Shown: positions 55,146-64,000 of the stretch, one piece after another
Position numbering within the stretch: the stretch's first letter is position 1
Layout: each line of letters starts with the position of its first letter
Assembly: GCA_037976565.1 (NCBI GenBank)
Contig: CP137680.1
Coordinates: forward strand, 124,001-188,000
Length of the DNA stretch: 64,000 nt
Reading direction: 5' to 3'
DNA from: Mesocentrotus franciscanus
Lineage: Eukaryota > Echinodermata > Echinoidea > Camarodonta > Strongylocentrotidae
Translations under genes and position numbers: made by a program
Notes under the pieces: generated by a model
The model's input: only the letters and a program-made list of their open reading frames with translations
Told to the model about the DNA's origin: nothing
Database searches by the model: none

Positions 55146-58100
55146 AGATTGAAGCATCACAAAAGGGCCTTACCACCACCACCACCACCATCATGGCAGC
55201 TTGAAAAAACAAAACATTGTTTGACTTAATACAGGGTGCAATCTCTGACCAATACTTGCTTTGCTTCTCTTTGATCAAATATCATTTGCACTCATAGAAT
55301 CCTGAAATTAATTTGAATTGTAGAGTGTGGAAATGGAATGGCATGGCATTTCTTTTACAGGAATGTGACCATTTTGAGACACAGCACTTTGTTGTTTCCC
55401 CTCGTTTTATTTTTTGTTTTGCCTTAGTATAAAGAAAGAACATGGGATTAATTTTTGTACCCAGTAGTTGGCGATTTCTTTGTTTGTATTGATTGGTTTT
55501 ATATCTGTCTTGTAGTGTGATTAATGTAAAATTGTATAAAGATTATTATCTAATACAAATGTGAAACTAGAAATCTTGGTCAAAGAGAACTAAAGCTTTT
55601 ATATTTTCAGGCCTTTTACAATTAGTAACCATATTTGAGATGTAAGGATAGTGAGAGCATGAATGTAAAGAAATGTCAAAAGCATGTTGGAATTGGTATT
55701 TAACTCTGCCTTTTCTGTATATATGGTATAGAGTATGTTATATTAGTACTAGTATTTTTACAAAGAAGGAGGGTTAATAACTGAAGCGATATTTTGATAG
55801 GAGAATGCCCACTTTAAAGAGTATTTTTACGAAAACCCAAGGATGAGATGTTTTATAAAAATGAAAGTAAAGGATATTTTTCTTCACCTCCTTCCTTTGT
55901 CTGAACCCTTCTATCTCATGCTCTCTCTCTCTCTCTCTCTCTCTCACATCTTTATCTTCATTCTATTTATCCAGTAGACTTGTAACTCATTTTATATAAA
56001 CTCTGAACATTATTTAAAAATTGAATTTCTAGTAAAAATAATTTATTTGTGCTGTAAAAAAATTACGCCTCAATATTATAATATCTTGGCATGATTAATG
56101 TAACAGAAGTAATAGATTCAAGCCACAAAGGTTGATCATATTTGACTGTGCTGATACAACTATTTGTGACTTGTCCATATACAACTTTTTAAATGATATT
56201 CCCACTGTGTCAATGTATACATGTATATAAGGGAAAGTGGAATTAGCATTGTATGGAGCCATGTCTCAATTGAAAGGGAAAGACAAGTTATATGTAAAAT
56301 TGTTTGCAAGAGAGGTTGTCAATGAACAAACAATTTGAATTGTATAAAATGTACATACAATATATACTTTCGTCCATTACACCCTATTCTCATGTAGTAT
56401 GTCAGTACAAATATGATTTGCAATCAGTTCAATTAATCTTGCATAAGAGCTCATTTCACTTTATGCAGGAATACATCTAATGCTGATGCATATAACTACA
56501 TGCATAGGCTGATCACATATACAGTTTCACTATCTACTCTGTATGTTGTTACCATCAATTTGTCTTGATACACGACCCATCACCTTTAATATGTAAGAAA
56601 CCTGTAATTCTATGTTATCGCTCCATTCTTGTTACAACTTTTGATTTTTTTTTAATTATAATGGAGTGGAGTACTTATTACATTTTTTTCTTCTAGAAAG
56701 TGTTTCTTTGTGCATGTACAATTACTTTAAGTTAAGTATTTATTTATGTATTACTACATTGCACTTTGATAAAACTACATATGTAAATCAATGCTATAAT
56801 AGTATTTAGAAGTTTGTAAGCATGACATTCTAGTGATGTACAAAATTACTAGAAATAGAACTCTGTGTGATAAGTATGGTTAGATAATCTTGATTTTAAG
56901 TACTTCCAAAATTATGGCTTGAAAATTGGATTCGACTTTGCCAAATGTGTAACTGTAGAACTAGTACTTGTGGAAGTGTTTTTGTTATATTGCTAAGTCA
57001 GAAATGTTGCCTCATTGTATAAGAACATTTGTCCTAGCTCATAATGTATCTCTAAATACATACACTGCATATCTTATTTACAAGCCATAACTCTGTTATT
57101 ATTTAAGATCTAGATTGCTCCAATATTTCATGTATAAATGCAGCAGTATTCTTGCTGAATGTAAGTTATAGTTCTGTAGATGGATGGCTAAATTATTTGA
57201 TATGCATGTGCATTATGTAAAGTGAGTGTAGTAGGTACAGTATGTATGTCTATGTATTATGGTATTGAGGTTCATTTATTTGATTTGTTTGTAATTTAAT
57301 TAGAGTTGTATTCTTGAATCTAATTGTGCCACGACAATGAAAGTTCAATAGGGAATGTAATTCTACATCTAATTTATAAATTGACTTCTAGAGATGGTAG
57401 TGAAATATTGATCTGTACACTAAGTGTTTTACTGCCTTACTTTAAATCTCATCAATGTTAACCAAGATTCATCTATTTTGACTGTGATACAATGATATGA
57501 AGAATAGTTGTGAACTTTATTATGACTGTTTGAAAGTGTGAAGATGGGTGTAGTTATTAGTGTACACAATGCCTTTATGTTAGTGTACTATATACCACTA
57601 AAGACAGGAATAGACAATGTATCATCTGGGTGTGGTTAAGGAAATGTGATTTAGTATATAAAGTAAAATAATATTTTTAACTTGTACATGTATGTCCTGG
57701 AAGTCAAAGTGGGTCTAATCTTTAAACAAGTTCTAGTGATGCAACAACAAATTAATAGGCAGATTGATTTTCTCTATTTTGCCTTTTAATTGAGTATTTA
57801 CCCCCAAAAAATATATCACTTTTGTTGATATGTTTTTTGGTTTATATAATTTCTTTGCTCTTCCTCAAGCTGACAATTCTGTGACTATTCACTTGTGGAT
57901 ATCTTATCATTCTTTTAGCCACATTTAACTCACTGACACATTCAATTGGATATTGCCATCCATTTTTGAGATGTTGACAGGTACTATTTATCTTTTTAAA
58001 GTAAATACTGAACAATCACTCAAAATTGTGATGAGAAGTATATGTAATCTTATATGGACAATGATGAGAGATCTATTATTGTAGTATAAAATGAAGTACA

Positions 58101-58225
58101 AATTAAATTCATATTAACAGTTAAACCTTACAATTGTTATATTTTGTTCACTATAACAAAAATGATGATTTATGGATGTTTATTTGTAGATTTTAAGACA
58201 AAATAAAGAACAATACAACTATTTT
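55146..58225 (+). other. Probable long 3' UTR of the ZDHHC gene
   Basis: About 3 kb of AT-rich sequence after the stop, with no open frames, no recognisable inverted-repeat elements and only one CT microsatellite (about 55920-55946). AATAAA at 58202-58207 is a candidate poly(A) signal; others occur further on (about 58474 and 59366). The absence of transposons here compared with the introns fits transcribed UTR, but the end point is a guess. Confidence 0.45.
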
Positions 58226-60424
58226 CACAATCAAATTGAAAACTTCATTCAAGGATGTGAATTTCCACCATGCCTGAGATCAATCTGCTTGAATGTCAAA
58301 TCACATGTACTTGCACAAAATTCATTAAGAGTCTAAGACAAATACCTTGTATGTGATAGTCATTTTTGTATGAATATGTTTACATGTACAGTGTATATGA
58401 ATGACAAAGTTTGTGTCCTGCTGAATCTAAAAGAGAACATTGATGTCATATAGCAGTACAAAGAAAAATTAAAAATAAATGTTCACATTTTGAGACAAAG
58501 TCCATTCATCCAATGATACTAATCAACACATGTATGTGTTATGCAAACCTTATGTAGAATGATTTGCTGTTTGGTAGGCTGCGGTTTTGTTTATAGTTTT
58601 GGTACATTCCACACTTTTTAGTCAAATTCTAAATACTAGCCACGATGGCTCAAAACCATATTATTAACCATATTCCAACTGGGCTATTTCAGACCAGGTT
58701 TTTACTGAGGTGGGGTTTAAGGATTCTTTTTCACCACATATATTCGTTAGACCATTTGGAATAATAATACGACAAAAAAAAATTGGAATAGCCAGGTTAT
58801 TCCTTATGTTATCTCTTGTTTTGACAATTATGTATGTCATTGTTTTTTTAACTTATGTATTTTATTGTTTTTGTTGTTTTATTTCATTTCTAACTACAAT
58901 TCAACTATTTTGACCCCAAAACAAACACCTAAACTTTAAACAAGACCAAATAATCAATGTTTTATCTCTTTTTAGGAAAAATGATATTTCCATATGTTTT
59001 GTACACAAATCACAAAAATTAGCGATTTTCGGGCTGACATGCAAAGACAAAACGTCACGTGACTTTGTAACTATACGTCCGATTTTCAAAAAAATTATTT
59101 TAAAAGATGCGTAAGACTCAAAAGAAAAAAGTCATGAAAGGAAAACTTTATATCTGCCGCGGTTCCGGAGTAGTCGCTAAATTACTACAGGGGGGCAAAT
59201 TGACCCCCAGTTGACATAGGGTTAACATGCATAATGTTTTAGGAAGTACTAGTGTAGCAGTGTTGGTACATGTATCTCCTTTTTTCACATATCGGTATAT
59301 CAAACAGTTACTGTAGTTATCGCCCAACTATTTCTCCCAAAATAATTTTTTGTACTTTTTGTTTAATAAAAACTGCATGCCATCTTATTTTGAGAGTTTA
59401 TTTGTGTACTTGAAATTGTATACACTGCTTTAGGCTACATTTGGTGAAGGAGTATTATAGTGAGCAAACCCACGTCTAATAAAGACAATAAATAAGTCAA
59501 ACATGAAACTCAAAGGCACTTTTGGTTGATGTGTGAAAGATATGTTATCCAGTAATACTAATCTTTTAATATCCTATAAGAAAAATGGTTGATTGCATAA
59601 TCTTGAAGTTAGAGACATCCTCAAACTTTGGGGTTGTATATTGGATTATATTTATTTAAATCTACTTTACACACTTGTAATTAACATTTTTGCAATGTAG
59701 GCATTGTTTTGTGTGAAAATCACCTTTCATTTTTTAGTATTCAAACACTCATGATTCCACATAAGAGTAAAACATAATAAATCAATCTGATCAGTATGTA
59801 CATGTACAATGTTCTATAGAAGTAACTGGAATAATTAAAATTGCTTTTAAACGTGCAGTACGAAAAGATATGACTATTTATTGTGTATTTATTGGGTGCT
59901 TGTACATCGTTATTAAAAGGTGCTCTCGCTCTCTCTCTCTGTTGCTTTCCCTCCATCGCTCTCCTCTTTCTCTCTCTCTTTCCTCCTTTCTCCTCCCTCC
60001 CTCTTAGTATCTTTATCATCGTCTCTCACATACATATATTCTATCTATTTATCATCCCTAAAATTCATATCCTTTTTCTCGCATATTATATCTCTCTATC
60101 ATCTCCTAAATCCTAGTCGTACACTTTCGGTTCCTCTTTATAAAACTGTAGTACTTCATTTGTAATCTTTGTCTACTTTGCTTTTTTTCTGTAGAGAAGT
60201 AACAGATCCCATGATCTGTTTTGTTATGAGGTTCAACTGTACCATTCAGGATATAAATTCAGTTTCTACCCCTCACAATCTAAGCAGATATTTACAATTT
60301 ATTTTCTCCAGTTCACTGCTACATTTTAGGACAAGAACAGTGATATACGGTTAATACCCCTTCTTTCAATAATGTACTGAGACACTTACATAATCTGCCT
60401 CGGACACATATTGCACACTCCATT
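58226..60424. other. Intergenic region between convergent genes
   Basis: AT-rich with no exon-like frames. Contains an unclassified repeat-like stretch (about 58640-59225, ending in CCCCCAGTTGACATAGGGTTAA) and a CT-rich tract (59925-60005). Confidence 0.5.
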
Positions 60425-62679
60425 TCATCATAGTTTTATTATCCACAGTGATAAAAAATACAGTTCATAAATAAGTTTGTGAAAGTTAAACCCCAACAAA
60501 GACAAAACCATCGGAATGTATACAGTGTAACATACTATACCACATCACTCTAACAGAAAACATTCTCAATAAAATAACAAATGATCGAGATAAGACGACA
60601 TTAACTCTTAATTTCTTAGCAAATTTTCTTCTACATGAAATGGGGGGGGGGGGTCGACCTTAATCCACTCCTTGCAACTTTGCAGGTGATCATTCAAAAG
60701 GTGTACCAAAGGCCTACAAATTCTAGAGAATGGAGAATGAAACCAGTTGACAAAATTAATCATTTTGAACATAGTTACATGTAATCTTGACAACCTTACA
60801 ATTATTTTCTTTATCAAACAAAGATTTCATTATGATTTTATCACCCGTATATTGATAAGATATTTACGCATCTGACTATAAATACCACTAATCGGTGTAA
60901 ATGCCAAAATCTGTTAATTACAGGTACTATGGACAATTACCAGGGTTTATATTTCACATTTTCACTAATTTAAAGAAGATCGATTAGATTTTGGCGCAGA
61001 AGTACATGTACATCCTTTACTACTACATGTAATCTTAACACAAATAAATTTTTTACAGGATCTAATGAAATTTACACTGAACTTTCAAGACAATAAATCA
61101 ATTGTATCTGCCAAATATCTTGGTAGAAAATGTAAACAACTTATTTATAGGCAAAGAGAGATATGAATATCTGGTAGTCATCCTGGCCCATGAACCTGCA
61201 TGGTCTCATATGAGTTATGCTCATCAGTGAATGAGAGTTCCAACTTGTTGCAATTAGTTTGTTCATAGTTTTTCTAGTCCAAACATCACATCTACTGCAT
61301 GAGAAACAATTAAAATAAATCAATTTCACTCAAATATGACTCATTAATTTAATTTCCAACAACTAGAAGAAGAACTAAAATAAGAACATGTACTACTTAT
61401 GTCTACCAATTGATATCAAAATAACAGACAAAAATATGTACAGATAGCAACTACATGACCCCCAAAAAAAAAAAGTGAACAAAGTGAAATTCTCCATGAG
61501 TTGAACAATTTGGATAAAATTATGACAAACTTTCATGCTGTACATTCCACATGTATATACCTACTCCACAAACCCATGTGGCTGAAGAAAAAAAAAATCA
61601 TTGTTTGAGAATATTCTATATCTGTGCAAAATTATTTCCTCCAAAAAACACCTCAAGACTGTCAATGAAAATAAAAAAATTGCTTACAAAACCTTTATTC
61701 AATTAAAAGATACAAAGTAAACTTAATTTTAAAAAAAACCATGACCCACATGAACTACAAAAGTTTGTGAAGTTTACATTCCTCTTAGCATGTTCTGTTT
61801 ATATGCAGCATTTCATACATCTTTGTTCTGTTAGGGTTAGGATACCTTGAAAGTCATCCTTTTCACAAAACGCTATTCTGAATCTTTCAATCATCTTTAA
61901 TATTCACAATCACATTCATTCAAATTCATAAACATCAAGGAATAACATTATTTATAAATGGTTATGTTAATCCACTATATTAATTCTGATTTTTACTAAG
62001 TTATTGATGGAGTAAGTGAAACATGGGTAGGTAATATGTGACAAACCTTTAAAAAATAAGGTTAAACTTTAAACCCATCATATAAAATTGTTTTAGATCG
62101 GAACAAAAAAAAAATAGATTGTATTGTTCTGGTTATGTGTTGCTGAATTTTCTGTTCATCCCTCCTCTCATTATGGTCATATATGCACCTGTATCTGTAA
62201 TGTCAAAAAATACACTTCTCTCTCTCCCTCTCTCTTTCTCTCTTAAACAATTGAATATCATTTTGTATGGAAAGTTCCTGCTTCCCCTAATATTTCACTA
62301 TAGATGAATGCCTTATTCCATTGACAGTGCAGATTTTATTTTGCTGAGGAAAATGTTACCAATGTCTTCAATGGTTGTATTCAGTATATCTCTGAATACT
62401 TTCATTTACAAGGTGCTGCACCGTAGTAAATATCAGAACAGTTTCATAGAGACAGTCAGTATTTCTGAACATAATAATGAAGGTAGAATCATACTTTTCA
62501 TGAATCATATCAAAGGATAATATAACAAGGTATGAGGAAGTACAGCTAACTATGTAGGTTAAATGTCAATGGACAGTGTAATTTATTGACATCATTTGTT
62601 TTTCCAATCAATCTGCTAAATTCACAAATAGCTATCTGATGTGTATGAAGGCCCTAAGATGCTCTGAATAGGATCATTA
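60425..62679 (-). other. Possible 3' UTR or intron of the minus-strand gene
   Basis: AT-rich, low in recognisable repeats (a CT tract at about 62218-62240 only) and without credible exons. Minus-strand AATAAA candidates fall near 61693-61700 and 60434-60440. If the 62727-62981 exon is terminal, this is its 3' UTR; if its donor is used, it is intron. I cannot decide between these. Confidence 0.25.
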
Positions 62680-62726
62680 TCATTCATTCATTGCACACTT
62701 GAAACATATCTTCTTGACACACCTAC

Positions 62727-62981
62727 CAGGTCCCTCACACATAGAAGATAATGACAGTGAAGACAGACTGTCATCACTCCTTTCCTTCATCTCTATATCA
62801 TCATCACTACTATCTATCATTATTCTACTGCCTTTACTTCTGTCCAATGTTTTGCTTCCTCTCTGTGAAGATTTTCTTGTACTGACTTGTCTTTTTGCAG
62901 GTGATTCTAGACTGTTAGCTCTATCTGATGCCCGTCTTCTACGCTTCGTTGGAGTCTGGGCCTTCATCTTTAAGGATTTAT
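62727..62981 (-). CDS. Candidate internal (or last) exon of an unrecognised basic/acidic Ser-rich protein
   Basis: On the minus strand: acceptor TTTCTCTCTCTTCAG| before 62981 and donor ACCTG|GTAGGT after 62727; 255 bp, phase 1-1, open. It encodes DKSLKMKAQTPTKRRRRASD, then a basic Ser-rich stretch with SPAKRQVSTRKSS (NLS-like), then the acidic MIDSSDDDIEMKERSDDSLS and a Ser-rich end. If the donor is not used, the frame runs on to a stop at 62680 (CVKKICFKCAMNE). Likely a nuclear protein with CK2-type acidic serine sites; family not recognised. The gene is convergent with ZDHHC and continues beyond the right edge. Confidence 0.55.
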
Positions 62982-63204
62982 CTGAAGAGAGAGAAATATA
63001 ATTTCAGATTTTGCATAATGCAAAAAGTATTTTCTTTTCTTCTTCTTTCACTTATAAATATCTAAAGGTCCAATCACAATTCACTAATACACATGTAGTT
63101 GAATTTTTGTAAGGTTTCACCAGGAAATGTGAACAGTGTTATTAATATCTCAGTGTGGTAGTTTAGTCAGGTGGTTTAGTGAAATTATTGTTACTTGCCG
63201 GATA

Positions 63205-64000
63205 AAAGCACCATTTTTGGTACAGGGCTCCCTTAGGACCTACTAAACGATATTAGGGTAGGAGCCCCTGGCAAAAATATCAATTTAAGGGAGTGGGGGC
63301 AGGGCGTCTTTTGGAGCCCCCAAATAATTTTATAACATTGATTTGTTGTTGTAAAAATGCTATTTTTGGTACAGGGCTTCCTTAAGACCTACTGAACGAT
63401 ATTAGGGTAGGAGCCCCCGGCAAGAATATCATATAAGGGTGTGGGGCGGGGGTGTCGCTTCGTAGCCCCCAAATAATTTAGAAGGTAATATAACATTTAT
63501 TTGTTGTTTTACAAATGCCATTTTTGGTACAGGGCTTCCTTAGGACCTACTGAACAATATTAGGGTAGGAGCCCCCGGCAAGAATATAATATAAGGGTGT
63601 GGGGCGGGGGTGTCGCTTCGTAGCCCCCAAATAATTTAGAAGGTAATATAACATTTATTTGTTGTTGTACAAATGCCATTTTTGGTACAGTGCTTCCTTT
63701 GGACCTACTGAACGATATTAGGGTAGGAGCCCCCGGCAAGAATATCATATAAGGGTGTGGGACAAGGGTGTCGCCTCGTAGTCCACAAATAATTTGTAAG
63801 GTAATAAAACATTGATTTGTTGTTGTACAAACACCATTTTTGGTACAGGGCTTCATTAGACCTGCTGAATGATGGTAGGGTAGTAGCCCCCGGCATACAT
63901 ATTCATATGTGTGATTGGGGGCCCATGGCGTTTGTACAACAACAAATCAATGTTATATTACCTTACAAATTATTTGTGGACTACGAGGCGACGCCCCTGT
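63205..64000. repeat. About 158-bp tandem repeat turning into an inverted copy at the window edge
   Basis: Units starting CCATTTTTGGTACAGGGCTT at 63211, 63360, 63518, 63676 and 63834 (149-158 bp apart) contain GATATTAGGGTAGGAGCCCC and end TTTGTTGTTGTACAAA. From about 63925 the same sequence returns inverted (GTACAACAACAAATCAATGT ... GACTACGAGGCGACG) and runs off the window. Confidence 0.88.

Overview
The window is animal nuclear DNA: AT-rich, full of introns, microsatellites and fossil transposons, with few coding bases. The one clear gene and the style of the repeats (tRNA-derived SINEs, CR1/Jockey-like retrotransposon debris, many hAT-like, TA-type and TTAA-type inverted-repeat elements) suggest a marine deuterostome, most likely an echinoderm such as a sea urchin. 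The species assignment is an inference; the intron-exon structure is read directly.

The centrepiece is one complete protein-coding gene on the + strand, 25251-55145. It is a DHHC-type S-palmitoyltransferase of the ZDHHC20/2/15 group. The product is assembled from 11 coding exons (381 residues, all GT-AG introns, all phases consistent), with the catalytic DHHC at residues 153-156. Two features stand out. (1) The exon for the fourth membrane segment and the TTxE-like motif exists in two versions, 7a at 40933-41065 and 7b at 42990-43122. Both are exactly 133 bp with the same phases and are about 41% identical in protein; using both gives a stop, so they look mutually exclusive. (2) Intron 8 holds an array of about 43 units of about 102 bp (46206-53013). 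Each unit copies the branch-point-like region, the 3' splice site and the first part of exon 9, so the true exon 9 at 53014 is preceded by dozens of decoy acceptors.

Left of this gene (1-25 kb) is mainly repeats. There are a decayed CR1/Jockey-like retrotransposon on the minus strand (2.5-4.96 kb), SINEs, TTAA-flanked MITEs, and a nest of hAT-like elements that can be delimited by 8-bp target duplications and empty sites (11.1-13.6, 16.47-18.75, 21.79-24.19 kb). One of these carries a fold-back element made of CCATATGGG palindromes. A tentative secreted-protein gene (signal-peptide exon, Cys-rich exon, short EGF-like start, Thr-rich exon, mostly phase-1 junctions) lies at 6.5-10.6 kb.

Inside the ZDHHC introns are further elements: a TA-flanked element and a hAT-like element in intron 1, a DR1-bearing tandem repeat in intron 1, a 3.27-kb element with 27-bp perfect terminal repeats in intron 3, fold-backs in intron 4, and a 2.43-kb hAT-like insertion that splits the intron 8 array. 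Right of the gene are a long AT-rich probable 3' UTR (to about 58.2 kb), a convergent minus-strand exon of an unrecognised nuclear-looking protein (62727-62981), and a tandem repeat that turns into an inverted copy at the window edge (63.2-64.0 kb).
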